From Tannerella sp. (GTDB lineage Bacteria > Bacteroidota > Bacteroidia > Bacteroidales > Tannerellaceae), in assembly GCA_031272655.1 (NCBI GenBank), contig JAISTJ010000183.1, positions 1-22,125 of the forward strand: DNA of 22,125 nucleotides, given 5' to 3'. The position numbers and the translations under genes are program-made. Below are positions 6,344-14,425 of this stretch, in pieces. Numbering within the stretch: the stretch's first letter is position 1; each line of letters opens with the position of its first letter. The notes under the pieces were generated by a model. The model was given only the letters and a program-made list of their open reading frames with translations. It was not told the origin of the DNA and searched no databases.

Positions 6344-8476
6344 TTAAAAGGTTACGAAGCCGGCATCTTTGAGCAGTTCGAGATAGCGGGTAACATCTTC
6401 GAGGCTTTCGGCTTCGGGGAACTGGGCGTCAAGCATCTTCTTTATGTCGAGGATACTGTTCTTGCCGGATTTAGTCAGCCGCGCAATCTCGACGCCGTTA
6501 GTTATAACCACGCCGACAGGCCGTTCCACTATGTCGGAGAGGCTTTGACGCCATGATCTCGGCGGACGGACGCCATGTTTAATCATCGTCTCGCGCGGAA
6601 TGTCCCGCAGTGCGCTCCCACCTTTCTCCGACGCAAGACTTGTAGCTTTGGGGAATATCTTCGACGCTTTCAATTCGTCTGCCGTCAGCGTAACAGGTTT
6701 GAAAGCGGTTTTCAACTCATCTGCCCGCGCTTTTGCTAATTCTTCGAGGCTTTTTTGATTTAGTTTCTTGATGCTTTCTATATTAAGTGCCTGAGCATCA
6801 ATATATTTCTTTAAAGCAGCATCGGAAGGCGCTAATTCTAAGACAGATGAAAGCGTTGCTATATCATTTAAAGCATAAGCGTCGAGGTTGTAAACGGCGC
6901 GTTTGAATGTTTCCTGAAAATTGTCTGCGGTAGCTTCGGAGAGCCTTATGGCGCCGGTTTCCTGCATGACAGCCAATCGTTTGGCGGCGTTGGAAGCCAC
7001 TTCCGAAGCGATTTTCAGGGCGCTCTTGCCGTCTGCAGAAGCTATCAGATAGGCGGCCGAAGCGGCTATGACTACAGCCCGTCGCAACTGCGTAGGATCG
7101 AGTATCGAAGGGCGATCGCCGGAGGTGTGATAATAGTTGTCAGGCCACGTTATGAACATCAGCGACGGCACATCAATGCCGAAATCGTTGAACACCTCAT
7201 GGTCGGACGCGCCGTAATGAGCAGTAACGGCATAATAGAACGGTTCGCGCGAGCCGGTAACGCTGTAAATGGGCTTGATAGCCTCAGGCCTGCCCGCTCC
7301 GGTCGCGAGGAAGCTCTTGTTGGTAGCTCCTACGTAGTGGAAGAGCGCTTCGGCAACGTCGTTCACATAATGCGGCAATCCCATCGGCGTACGTTGGAAG
7401 CAATACAGCCCGTCGCTTTTGCTGAGCCACAGCCCGACCATGTCAAGGTTAAGGCAACAGAGCGTTTTAGACGGGATATCTTTGTGTTTTTCGAGCCACG
7501 CATAAGTGCCAGAAATTTCCGGCACCCAGAGGAAGCGCAGACTGCGTTTGGGCTTGGCGAGCCTGCCGCTGCTGATGAGGTTATTGAGCGTCCGGGCAAC
7601 GTCAAGGATAGCCGCCGAGCCGGAATTGTTGTCGTTGGCGCCTAACTTCACATAGCCTTCAAAGAGGTGTGCAATGATGATGATTTCGCCTGCATTGGGG
7701 TCTGTTCCGGGGATAAGGCATGTAGGGATCTGGTTGACTGTCTCCACCTCTGTTGTCTCCACCTTGGCGTGCACCGTTATCTTTTCGCCTGCAAGCAGCC
7801 TGTCCCTCAATATATAACCGTCGCGAGGGGGCAGGTTGAAACAGAACATTTTCTGGTCGTCCATGATGCTTGCGTTTGGCACCTGAACGGGGTCAACGAG
7901 CGGACGGGGCGCATAAAAAGAGATGATGCCGACAGCGCCGGATTCGGCGGCAGGGCGCTGAACACGTCCGCCGGCAGCTTCCGTTACAACTATCTTGCCC
8001 TTAAGGTCTGCCGCGTCAATTTCTTCTTTTGTCCCTCTGCCGATCCAAACTAACTGAGCCTCAACATCTGCGTTGGAGCTTCCTTGTGCGAGATACGCCG
8101 CAAGGTCTTCATAATCAGCTATTTTAGCGATTTTTGGAGATGTTTCCCAAAGCGTGGCGCTCACACCGTCCCACGTTTTGACCGTGCCGATGCGTTCAAC
8201 GGTAGCGTTCGGCAGCCCGTATTCCTTCAGTTTGCCGTAAACATACTTGGTTTCATGCAGGTCGCCCGAATATTCTTCAGCCTTGCGATTTTTCTCGTAA
8301 GGCGCGAGTTCGAGGACATGATAATAGGGCTGTTCGCCCGAAGATTCGCCGAGAATGAGGTCATAAACGTCCTCCGGCAGGATGTTCAACGGTTTAAACG
8401 GCGTTGTGTAGTTCTGTGCATTAATGGCAAGAACCGACGTAAGTGCAACAATAACAGTTAATAACGACTTTTTCAT
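6344..8476 (-). CDS. Secreted M28-family metallopeptidase-like protein with PA-type insert
   Basis: A 710-aa exported protein with signal peptide MKKSLLTVIVALTSVLAINA at 1-20. Residues about 120-245 look like a protease-associated insert (DLKGKIVVTEAAGG; ESGAVGIISFYAPR). The M28 metal-binding core is His270 (IIIIAHL), Asp282 (GANDNNSGS), Glu320 (LWVPEISG), Asp345 (LNLDMVG) and His450 (NYYHTSGD). The usual Glu-Glu pair is Glu320-Ile321, so the second Glu, normally a zinc ligand, is missing. The ANDNNSG and VPEISG words recall the DUF4910-type branch of M28-like aminopeptidases. A role as periplasmic aminopeptidase is likely but the metal site needs care. A TATCTTTG promoter word is at 8511-8504. 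The ester hydrolase gene follows on the same strand. Confidence 0.85.
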   Translation of the reverse strand: MKKSLLTVIVALTSVLAINAQNYTTPFKPLNILPEDVYDLILGESSGEQPYYHVLELAPYEKNRKAEEYSGDLHETKYVYGKLKEYGLPNATVERIGTVKTWDGVSATLWETSPKIAKIADYEDLAAYLAQGSSNADVEAQLVWIGRGTKEEIDAADLKGKIVVTEAAGGRVQRPAAESGAVGIISFYAPRPLVDPVQVPNASIMDDQKMFCFNLPPRDGYILRDRLLAGEKITVHAKVETTEVETVNQIPTCLIPGTDPNAGEIIIIAHLFEGYVKLGANDNNSGSAAILDVARTLNNLISSGRLAKPKRSLRFLWVPEISGTYAWLEKHKDIPSKTLCCLNLDMVGLWLSKSDGLYCFQRTPMGLPHYVNDVAEALFHYVGATNKSFLATGAGRPEAIKPIYSVTGSREPFYYAVTAHYGASDHEVFNDFGIDVPSLMFITWPDNYYHTSGDRPSILDPTQLRRAVVIAASAAYLIASADGKSALKIASEVASNAAKRLAVMQETGAIRLSEATADNFQETFKRAVYNLDAYALNDIATLSSVLELAPSDAALKKYIDAQALNIESIKKLNQKSLEELAKARADELKTAFKPVTLTADELKASKIFPKATSLASEKGGSALRDIPRETMIKHGVRPPRSWRQSLSDIVERPVGVVITNGVEIARLTKSGKNSILDIKKMLDAQFPEAESLEDVTRYLELLKDAGFVTF

Positions 8477-8503
8477 ACGGAAATGAGTTTAAAAAATTTC
8501 AGG

Positions 8504-8511
8504 CAAAGATA
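8504..8511 (-). promoter_or_regulatory. Putative -7 element for the M28-type peptidase gene
   Basis: TATCTTTG on the minus strand matches TAnnTTTG and lies 28 bases upstream of the start codon. No clear -33 element is seen. Confidence 0.5.
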
Positions 8512-8554
8512 GATTTTTTTTTGATAAGTTGTTGAAAGTTTTTGACAAAAATGC

Positions 8555-8583
8555 TTGCATTATCCAATAAATGTATATCTTTG
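8555..8583 (+). promoter_or_regulatory. Promoter for the histone H1-like gene
   Basis: TTG (8555-8557) is followed after 18 bases by TATCTTTG (8576-8583), close to the Bacteroidota promoter consensus. The predicted start near 8590 leaves a leader of about 60 bases before the ATG at 8650. Confidence 0.6.
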
Positions 8584-8649
8584 TAGCGTTCAAGACGTAA
8601 GTCTGAACAGGTAACTATTTATTTTATAACAACTTAAAACAAGAAGAAA

Positions 8650-8826
8650 ATGGAGAAATTAGTAACAAAGATTGAAGGCATCTATGCAGATTTCTTAGAT
8701 GATGCTAAGTCGCAACTGACAAAAGGTAACAAAGCGGCTGGTACACGGGCGCGTAAAGCTTCTTTAGAATTAGAGAAACTTCTGAAGGAATTTAGGAAAG
8801 TATCTATCGAAGCAGCGAAAAAGTGA
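8650..8826 (+). CDS. Histone H1-like protein, Hc1 family
   Basis: A 58-aa basic protein beginning MEKLVTKIEGIYADFLDDA and ending KEFRKVSIEAAKK. The central segment KGNKAAGTRARKASLELEKL is the hallmark of the short Bacteroidota proteins assigned to the Hc1 histone H1-like family (first described in Chlamydia). These are presumed nucleoid-associated DNA-binding proteins; regulation by this particular protein is unknown. Lys and Arg make up roughly a quarter of the residues and there is no Cys, Trp or Pro. It is a single-gene unit: a promoter at 8555-8583 in front, a purine-rich AAGAAGAAAA before the ATG, and a strong hairpin terminator behind. Confidence 0.9.
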   Translation: MEKLVTKIEGIYADFLDDAKSQLTKGNKAAGTRARKASLELEKLLKEFRKVSIEAAKK

Positions 8827-8843
8827 TTCTAATTACTTTTCGG

Positions 8844-8880
8844 AAAAAGGCGGCGTTTTTTCAAATGTCGCCTTTTTCTT
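8844..8880 (+). terminator. Rho-independent terminator of the histone H1-like gene
   Basis: AAAAAGGCG (8844-8852) pairs perfectly with CGCCTTTTT (8869-8877) around a 16-base loop, and a T-rich stretch TTTTTCTT ends it. It begins 17 bases after the stop codon. Confidence 0.85.
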
Positions 8881-9015
8881 TGCCCTGTATGGTAAATTAT
8901 TCCTTTTACAAGAAAATTTAAGCGTTTCAGCATGCAAAAGTACTTGTTTTTTTCAATATAGCAAAGTAAATAGAAATTTTTTTTGATTTTTAGGTGATAA
9001 TGTTCAAATTATTAC

Positions 9016-9023
9016 TAACTTTG
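9016..9023 (+). promoter_or_regulatory. Putative -7 element for the dCMP deaminase unit
   Basis: TAACTTTG matches TAnnTTTG and ends 35 bases before the ATG at 9059. No good -33 match is seen at normal spacing. The rest of 8881-9058 is AT-rich and holds no other feature I can support. Confidence 0.55.
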
Positions 9024-9058
9024 CAAACCGTATTCAGTATGTTCAGGCAAGAAAAACG

Positions 9059-9490
9059 ATGATTAAAAGCGATAACAAACAACTTGATACTGACTGCCGT
9101 TATCTGCGGATGGCCCGGATTTGGGCTGAAAATTCGTACTGCAAGCGGCGGCAGGTTGGCGCTCTGATTGTTAAAGACCAGATGATTATTTCGGACGGCT
9201 ACAACGGCACTCCGTCAGGTTTTGAGAACGTTTGCGAAGATGAAAACGGCGTAACAAAGCCGTATGTGCTTCATGCCGAGGCGAATGCGATAACAAAAGT
9301 GGCGGCATCCAACAATAACAGCCGAGGCGCCACGATATATATCACCTCTTCGCCCTGCATCGAATGTGCCAAACTGATTATTCAAGCGGGCATTCGGCGC
9401 GTGGTTTTTTCCGAAAAGTATCATACCGAAGAAGGTCTGCATCTGCTTGAACGTGCAGGTATTTGTGTGGAATTTATTGATATACAATGA
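9059..9490 (+). CDS. dCMP deaminase family protein
   Basis: A 143-aa zinc-dependent cytidine-type deaminase. It most likely converts dCMP to dUMP, the precursor for thymidylate synthesis. Seen: His72 and Glu74 in HAEAN (zinc ligand and proton shuttle) and Cys100 and Cys103 in SSPCIECA (zinc ligands), all in the family order. The N-terminal RMARIWAENSYCKRRQVGALIV is typical of the ComEB/dCMP deaminase group. The start ATG at 9059 follows AGGCAAGAAAAACG. Thirteen bases separate its stop from the S41 protease start, so the two are probably in one transcript. A broader (deoxy)cytidylate-like substrate cannot be excluded. Confidence 0.93.
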   Translation: MIKSDNKQLDTDCRYLRMARIWAENSYCKRRQVGALIVKDQMIISDGYNGTPSGFENVCEDENGVTKPYVLHAEANAITKVAASNNNSRGATIYITSSPCIECAKLIIQAGIRRVVFSEKYHTEEGLHLLERAGICVEFIDIQ

Positions 9491-9503
9491 AGTAAAAAGA
9501 TTT

Positions 9504-11213
9504 ATGAAAAAAAAGGATTATTTGTGGTTTGCACTGTTGTTGCTCGCCTGTGTGTGTCTCGGATTTGCTGTCGGCAAGTATAATCGCCCTTTTAGCTTTA
9601 ATTTGAAGGAGTTGAAGCAAGGTCAAAACAAAGTCAATGAGACTCTTGATATTATAAGACAGAACTACGTTGATACCGTGGACATCAGTCGTCTTACCGA
9701 AAGCGCTGTGATAAAGATGGTTAGCGAGCTTGACCCTCATTCGTCGTATATCCCTGCTTCGGATGTAGAATCGGTGAATGAAGACCTTGATGTTTCGTTC
9801 GGCGGCATCGGTATTCAGTTTAATATAACAACGGATACTATCCTGATAATCAGCATAATATCCGGCGGTCCGGCTGAAAAAGCAGGCTTGATGCCGTTCG
9901 ACCGTATCATAACTGTCAACGATTCTGTCGTGGCGGGCAAAGGATACAGTTCTAACAAGATAATGAGGATGTTACGGGGCGCCAAAGATTCCAAAGTGAT
10001 ACTTGGCGTTCAGCGCAGCAACTCCGAGACGCTTGCCACATTTGAGCTTACACGCGGGGATATCCCGAATTATTCTGTGGATGTGTCTTACAAAGTTGCC
10101 GATGGAATCGGCTATATCAAGGTGTCGAAGTTTGCAAGATCTACTTTCAGCGAGTTTATTACAGCTATTGCGAAACTTAAACAACAGGGAGTCAAGGGCT
10201 TTATTATTGATTTGCGCGACAATCCGGGCGGATACCTCGAATCGGCTGTTTATATGGTAAACGAGTTTCTTTCAAAGAGCAATCTGATAGTTTACACACA
10301 GGGAAAGGCATATCCGCGTTCCGACGCCCGTGCAAACGGCAAGGGTACGTGTCAGGATGCGCCGCTCGTTGTGCTGATAAATGAAGCTTCCGGCTCGGCA
10401 AGCGAAATATTTTCCGGCGCCATACAAGATAACGACCGCGGACTGATAATAGGCCGTCGCTCATTCGGTAAAGGGCTTGTACAGAGCAAGTTAGACCTTT
10501 CGGACAAGTCGGAACTTGTCCTCACAATAGCGCGTTACTACACCCCGTCCGGCAGATGTATCCAGAAGGATTACGAACTCGGAAAAGCTTATGAATACGG
10601 GCAGGACTTGGACAACAGGTTTATTCACGGCGAGTATTTCTCGGAAGACAGCATCCACCAGAAAGATTCGCTTGAATTTCGCACTGTCGGCGGCAGGATA
10701 GTCTATGGCGGCGGCGGTATCATGCCCGACATTTTTATTCCGAGCGACACGGTCGGCGTAACGTCGTATTTTATGAAACTTGTGAACTCTAACGTCCTGT
10801 ATCAGTATGTGTTATCGTATTCCGACAAGCATAAAGACAAGCTGAAATCTTTTGCCAACTATGAAGCGCTCTATGAATATCTCAAACAGCAGCCATTGGT
10901 CGGCGAACTTGAGGAGTTTGCCGCTGATAAGGGCATCAAAAAGCGTCCTGTATTGATGGAAGAGTCAAGAAAACTGATAGAACGCCAGCTTTACGCATAT
11001 ATTATACGCAATTTCTTTGATAATGAGGGCTTTTACCCTGTGTTCCTGAAAGATGACGCTACGATGCAGAAAGCAATTGAGGTTATAACTAACAATATTT
11101 GGAAACCGGAAATTTTTGTCCGGTATAAAAAAGAGAATGGTGTTAAAAAAAGTGAGTCTGCGCATATTTCATTAAAAGGCTCAAAGACAGTTATTTATGC
11201 AAGCAATTCGTGA
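9504..11213 (+). CDS. S41-family C-terminal processing peptidase (PDZ)
   Basis: A 569-aa tail-specific protease that cleaves periplasmic or envelope proteins near their C-termini. I chose the ATG at 9504 because MKKKDYLWFALLLLACVCLGFAVG is a clear signal or anchor sequence; an upstream in-frame ATG at 9447 would lie inside the deaminase gene. Order of parts: export signal (1-24), helical S41 N-terminal region (about 35-95), PDZ domain (about 98-190, with GGIGIQF and GGPAEKAGL), then the S41 catalytic core. Ser298 (GSASE), Asp309 and Lys323 (GKGLVQ) have the 11 and 25 residue spacings of Ser430, Asp441 and Lys455 in E. coli Prc. The gene overlaps the next one by 17 bases. Confidence 0.94.
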   Translation: MKKKDYLWFALLLLACVCLGFAVGKYNRPFSFNLKELKQGQNKVNETLDIIRQNYVDTVDISRLTESAVIKMVSELDPHSSYIPASDVESVNEDLDVSFGGIGIQFNITTDTILIISIISGGPAEKAGLMPFDRIITVNDSVVAGKGYSSNKIMRMLRGAKDSKVILGVQRSNSETLATFELTRGDIPNYSVDVSYKVADGIGYIKVSKFARSTFSEFITAIAKLKQQGVKGFIIDLRDNPGGYLESAVYMVNEFLSKSNLIVYTQGKAYPRSDARANGKGTCQDAPLVVLINEASGSASEIFSGAIQDNDRGLIIGRRSFGKGLVQSKLDLSDKSELVLTIARYYTPSGRCIQKDYELGKAYEYGQDLDNRFIHGEYFSEDSIHQKDSLEFRTVGGRIVYGGGGIMPDIFIPSDTVGVTSYFMKLVNSNVLYQYVLSYSDKHKDKLKSFANYEALYEYLKQQPLVGELEEFAADKGIKKRPVLMEESRKLIERQLYAYIIRNFFDNEGFYPVFLKDDATMQKAIEVITNNIWKPEIFVRYKKENGVKKSESAHISLKGSKTVIYASNS

Positions 11214-11736
11214 AGAGAAACAAAGATTAAGAGATTATATTAAGGTGCGGTTGAAATCGCTGACGGGTGTCGAGGCAGACAGGTTTTCGCGGTTAATTTG
11301 TTGTCGCCTCGCTGAAACGCCTGAATTTCAGCAAGCTACGTGTGTGGCTCTATACAGCGCGATGAAAGGCGAGGTGCAAACCGACGATTTTATTGAAAAC
11401 TGGCATCAACGGAAGAAGATAGTGTTGCCTGTGGTCGTTGGCGACAACCTTATATTTAAGATGTACGCGGGCGTGAGACAGATGAAAATCGGATCGTTCG
11501 GGATTTTGGAGCCATGTGATTCGGAAATAGTTGATATAGAGGATATTGACCTGTTTGTTGTGCCGGGCATGGCTTTTGACCGCCACGGCAACCGTCTTGG
11601 ACGCGGCAAAGGTTTCTACGACCGTCTTTTAGCGCGTGTCAACAAGCCTGTAACAGGCCTCTGCTATTATTTTCAGCTCTTTGAAAACATCCCGACAGCT
11701 CCCCACGATAGAATGGTGGACAGGGTAATATGCTGA
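11197..11736 (+). CDS. 5-formyltetrahydrofolate cyclo-ligase
   Basis: This enzyme uses ATP to convert 5-formyl-THF (folinate) to 5,10-methenyl-THF, returning it to one-carbon metabolism. The 179-aa length is normal. Seen: N-terminal KQRLRDYIKVRL, VALYSAMKGEVQTD in the middle, and the ATP/folate-binding FVVPGMAFDRHGNRLGRGKGFYDRLLA near residues 124-150. The start at 11197 lies inside the last codons of the S41 gene (17-base overlap), suggesting coupled translation. Its link to the deaminase upstream is sensible because thymidylate synthesis uses both dUMP and folate. It ends 11 bases from the end of the convergent DUF721 gene. Confidence 0.94.
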   Translation: MQAIREEKQRLRDYIKVRLKSLTGVEADRFSRLICCRLAETPEFQQATCVALYSAMKGEVQTDDFIENWHQRKKIVLPVVVGDNLIFKMYAGVRQMKIGSFGILEPCDSEIVDIEDIDLFVVPGMAFDRHGNRLGRGKGFYDRLLARVNKPVTGLCYYFQLFENIPTAPHDRMVDRVIC

Positions 11737-11747
11737 CATAGAGAATG

Positions 11748-12041
11748 TTATCTTATCATTACATCGTCAATCACATCAGCTTCGGCTTTTTTATTCAGCT
11801 CGCGCACAAGGCGTTTGCGCATTGACAGCAACTCGCTACGATAGACCGACGACGAAATTGACACATACAGAACGCGATTTTTAACATACACATTAGTAGT
11901 GTATTGCGCCACCATCGGCCCGAGTTCTTCCTTCCAGAGCCTCTCAATCCGCGCTTCAAGCATATTATGATACAGTTCCGGATTGTCCCTCCAGAAATAT
12001 TTCATCATCTCATTGATTTTTAACGCATTCCTTCGTATCAT
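11748..12041 (-). CDS. DUF721 (DciA-like) protein
   Basis: A 97-aa small protein of the DUF721 family, beginning MIRRNALKINEMMKYFWRD and containing WKEELGPMVAQYTTNVYVKNRVLYVSISSSVYRSELLSMRKRLVRELNK. That matches the family pattern of W..(V/M)G....(T)....(K)..L.V...S..(W/Y)..EL......L...N. Proteins of this family include DciA, the ancestral helicase loader that works with DnaB, so a replication role is likely but not shown here. It is divergent from the KdsC-like gene and has a TACTTTTG promoter word at 12077-12070. In relatives this gene is often close to recF; here recF is about 9 kb away (from memory, not checked). Confidence 0.88.
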   Translation of the reverse strand: MIRRNALKINEMMKYFWRDNPELYHNMLEARIERLWKEELGPMVAQYTTNVYVKNRVLYVSISSSVYRSELLSMRKRLVRELNKKAEADVIDDVMIR

Positions 12042-12069
12042 TTCTTCTTTTAAAAATTTGTCGTCCCTG

Positions 12070-12077
12070 CAAAAGTA
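12070..12077 (-). promoter_or_regulatory. Putative -7 element for the DUF721 gene
   Basis: TACTTTTG on the minus strand matches TAnnTTTG and lies 29 bases upstream of the start codon at 12041. Confidence 0.5.
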
Positions 12078-12093
12078 TAAAAAAACGGAAAAC

Positions 12094-12126
12094 TTTGGCT
12101 GTTTTGCGGAAAAATAATTACTTTTG
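12094..12126 (+). promoter_or_regulatory. Promoter for the KdsC-like gene
   Basis: TTTG (12094-12097) is followed after 21 bases by TACTTTTG (12119-12126). Both elements and the spacing fit the Bacteroidota consensus. The -7 ends only 8 bases before the ATG at 12135, so the transcript may have almost no leader. Confidence 0.6.
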
Positions 12127-12134
12127 CCGCAAGA

Positions 12135-12650
12135 ATGATAAATTACGACTTAAAGAAAATAAAGGCTTTTGTGTTTGATGTGGACGGCGTGCTGTCGTCA
12201 AACATGATTCCGCTTGCCATAAACGGCGACCCGATGCGAACCGTGAACATCAAAGACGGTTATGCGCTACAACTTGCTGTAAGAAAGGGGTTTAAAGTGG
12301 GTATTATAACAGGCGGCTACACTGACGCCGTTAAAATTCGTTTTGAACGCCTCGGAATACGGCATATTTACATGCGTAGCAGTTTGAAAATAGCTGATTA
12401 TGAGGATTTTATGCGGAATACGGGAGTGAAAGACGAAGAAGTGATGTATTGCGGCGACGATATTCCCGATTATGAGATTATGAGTAGGGTAGGTGCACCC
12501 GTTGCGCCATCCGACGCCGCTCCGGAGATTAAGGCCATATCACTGTATATCAGTCCTTTAAAAGGAGGAGAAGGCGTTGCCCGCGATGTCATTGAGCAAA
12601 CTATGAAAGCGCAGGGGATATGGATGGACAATGAGGCTTTCGGCTGGTAA
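12135..12650 (+). CDS. KdsC-like HAD-IIIA phosphatase
   Basis: A 171-aa HAD phosphatase without a cap domain, of the KdsC type. This group dephosphorylates 3-deoxy-D-manno-octulosonate 8-phosphate (Kdo-8-P) for lipopolysaccharide core synthesis. Seen: motif I FDVDGVLS with Asp15 and Asp17, motif II TGG in GIITGGYT, and motif III/IV CGDDIPDYEIM with Asp108, Asp109 and Asp112. The length and the C-terminal GGEGVARDVIEQTMKAQG are typical. A close Bacteroides relative acts on the nine-carbon sugar KDN-9-phosphate instead, so the exact sugar is uncertain. It is convergent with the RDD gene with a 2-base gap. Confidence 0.88.
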   Translation: MINYDLKKIKAFVFDVDGVLSSNMIPLAINGDPMRTVNIKDGYALQLAVRKGFKVGIITGGYTDAVKIRFERLGIRHIYMRSSLKIADYEDFMRNTGVKDEEVMYCGDDIPDYEIMSRVGAPVAPSDAAPEIKAISLYISPLKGGEGVARDVIEQTMKAQGIWMDNEAFGW

Positions 12651-12652
12651 GG

Positions 12653-13384
12653 CTATATTTCCTCTAACGCATAATACTGATAATCACGGGTTAAGGTACT
12701 TAAAAATTTCTCGTTATCAATATCGGCAGGCATAATTTTCAGATATTCTTTAACTTTGGCTGCGAGTTGGGCTATCCTGCGCGGTCGCTGTTCATCGTAA
12801 CGGTTGAGGGCTTCCGTAATGGTGTTCACCTGCTCAAGCGACAGGTTTTCGGCTTGCGGAAACTGCGGGCGGTAGCCCTTGCGGAGATAATTATATTCGT
12901 CTAAAGACACTTGAATGCGGTGATAATCACGCTCTTTGATTATAACCGTTCCGGCGGCAAGGTCGCCAAGTCGCTGATTATTACGGTTTATCAGCATTAC
13001 AAACAGCCCTATCCAACTCATCCAGTAGTCAATAAGAAGAAACATCCATCGCATAAAATAAGCGCCGAACGAAGGCGTAGAGCCGTCGCGCATCACTACC
13101 CGCATGCCGAAAGCCATCTTGCCGGGAGACCGCCCCTGATTGAACATTTCCCACAACAGCGAGTAAAAAATCACCGGAGTGTAGAGCAGAAAAACGAGCA
13201 GAAAAAACTGCCCGTCATCCATGCGGCGATAGAGATGCGTTTCATCAATAAAATAAAACATCCCAAGCGCATAGAGCGCCATTATCAGATAGTCGAGCGT
13301 GCGCGCAAAAATCCTTTCCCCGACCCCCGCAGGCGTCTGGTCTATCCGGACATATTGACTTGTAATAATTCTCGATTCTGCCAT
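12653..13384 (-). CDS. RDD family membrane protein
   Basis: A 243-aa inner-membrane protein of the RDD family, whose function is not established. The N-terminal GERIFARTLDYLIMALYAL contains the family's Arg and Asp in the first span. Membrane spans are seen at about 29-47, 60-77 and 112-135, and the core ends with NQRLGDLAAGTVIIKERD, another family hallmark. The C-terminal 90 residues are soluble and charged. It is divergent from the SpoIIM-like gene. In many Bacteroidota RDD and SpoIIM-like genes sit together in a cluster with MoxR ATPase and DUF58 genes; none of these is in the window. A promoter word lies only 11 bases upstream of the ATG. Confidence 0.88.
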   Translation of the reverse strand: MAESRIITSQYVRIDQTPAGVGERIFARTLDYLIMALYALGMFYFIDETHLYRRMDDGQFFLLVFLLYTPVIFYSLLWEMFNQGRSPGKMAFGMRVVMRDGSTPSFGAYFMRWMFLLIDYWMSWIGLFVMLINRNNQRLGDLAAGTVIIKERDYHRIQVSLDEYNYLRKGYRPQFPQAENLSLEQVNTITEALNRYDEQRPRRIAQLAAKVKEYLKIMPADIDNEKFLSTLTRDYQYYALEEI

Positions 13385-13394
13385 TTTCAGCCGT

Positions 13395-13402
13395 CAAAGT
13401 TA
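13395..13402 (-). promoter_or_regulatory. Putative -7 element for the RDD gene
   Basis: TAACTTTG on the minus strand matches TAnnTTTG. It ends just 10 bases upstream of the start codon at 13384, so if used the mRNA would be nearly leaderless. Confidence 0.45.
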
Positions 13403-13433
13403 AGCAGTTTTTTTTATTCGTCAAACTTTTTCT

Positions 13434-13441
13434 TAACTTTG
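13434..13441 (+). promoter_or_regulatory. Putative -7 element for the SpoIIM-like gene
   Basis: TAACTTTG matches TAnnTTTG and ends 15 bases before the ATG at 13457. It faces the RDD promoter word across a short, T-rich divergent region. Confidence 0.5.
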
Positions 13442-13456
13442 CAGTTCAAAACTTTT

Positions 13457-14425
13457 ATGAAAGAGGTATCGTTTATAAGACAGAACATCGAGAAATGGAA
13501 GGCGATGGAACAGGTTATAGATGAGGTTGCGCTCCGCAATCCCGCCGAACTCGCCGATGCTTACACCGAAATTACGACCGACCTGTCTTTTTCGCGCTCA
13601 CACTACCCATCTTCGCGTATTACTCTGTATCTCAACAACTTAGCATCAGCGCTTCATAATCAACTTTACAAAAACAGGAAAGAACGGTACTCGCGAATCA
13701 TCACTTTTTGGACGCGCGAGATTCCGGAGGTGATGTATCGCTCGCGAAAGGAGCTGTTTTATTCATTTATTGTATTCATTATCAGTCTTTTAATCGGCGC
13801 TATTTCGACAGTCGGTGATGACGGGTTTGTACGCCTGATAATGGGCGACGGATATGTTGACATGACGCTCAGGAACATAGAAAACGGCGACCCGATGGGC
13901 GTTTACTCCAACAGTTCGTCGCTACCGATGTTTTTGTACATCACTTTCAATAACATCCGCGTCTCGTTTATCATTTTTGTTTTCGGTCTTTTTACCGGCT
14001 TCGGAACGGGAATGGTGCTGTTTCAGAACGGGGTGATGCTTGGGGCGTTTCTGGCTTTCCTGTTCCAGCGCGGCGTTGGCTTTGAATCCATGCTTGCTGT
14101 CTGGCTTCACGGCACTTTCGAGATATCCGCTATAATTGTAGCCGGAGCGGCAGGTTTCGCGCTCGGCAACGGATGGCTGTTTCCGGGCAGCTACTCGCGC
14201 GGTTACGCTTTCCGCGAAGGCGCCAAGAGGGGGCTGAAAATCATCGTCGGACTAATCCCTGTCTTTATAACTGCCGGATTTATAGAGAGTTATCTAACAC
14301 GACACACCGAGTATTCCACATTGATACGACTGTCTGTAATTTTGCTGTCGCTTGCATTAGTTGTCTATTATTATATTGTATTACCTGAAAATATTAAAAA
14401 TGAACGAGTTAAAGCCAAGAATTGA
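13457..14425 (+). CDS. SpoIIM-like (DUF95) membrane protein
   Basis: A 322-aa protein of the stage II sporulation protein M family, which also occurs widely in non-sporulating bacteria and has no firm role there. The reading frame is open far upstream, but I chose the ATG at 13457. It gives MKEVSFIRQNIEKWKAME, the usual family start, follows a promoter word, and leaves the RDD gene untouched. Residues 1-100 are soluble and helical (NPAELADAYTEITTDLSFSRSHYP). The rest has about six membrane spans, the first at 101-118, with the conserved FGLFTGFGTGMVLFQNGVMLGAF and LAVWLHGTFEISAIIVAGAAGFALG. The HGTFE stretch is the family's best-known motif. It overlaps the next gene by 26 bases. Confidence 0.9.
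   Translation: MKEVSFIRQNIEKWKAMEQVIDEVALRNPAELADAYTEITTDLSFSRSHYPSSRITLYLNNLASALHNQLYKNRKERYSRIITFWTREIPEVMYRSRKELFYSFIVFIISLLIGAISTVGDDGFVRLIMGDGYVDMTLRNIENGDPMGVYSNSSSLPMFLYITFNNIRVSFIIFVFGLFTGFGTGMVLFQNGVMLGAFLAFLFQRGVGFESMLAVWLHGTFEISAIIVAGAAGFALGNGWLFPGSYSRGYAFREGAKRGLKIIVGLIPVFITAGFIESYLTRHTEYSTLIRLSVILLSLALVVYYYIVLPENIKNERVKAKN

Noticed and set aside
6200..6556. A 118-codon plus-strand open frame across the 50-bp repeats and the end of the M28-type peptidase gene
   Set aside because: Its protein is a translation of the direct repeats followed by the antisense of a real gene; no ribosome site and no family match that I recognise.
8881..9058. Possible small RNA or further small gene between the histone terminator and the deaminase
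   Set aside because: Only an AT-rich stretch and one promoter word are visible; nothing supports a separate transcript.
9447..9503. Upstream start for the S41 protease
   Set aside because: It would lie inside the dCMP deaminase gene and bury the signal peptide; the ATG at 9504 gives a normal export signal.
12911..13456. Long N-terminal extension of the SpoIIM-like frame
   Set aside because: It is antisense to the well-supported RDD gene; its composition (many His, Arg and Pro) is typical of a shadow frame, and the family start is at 13457.
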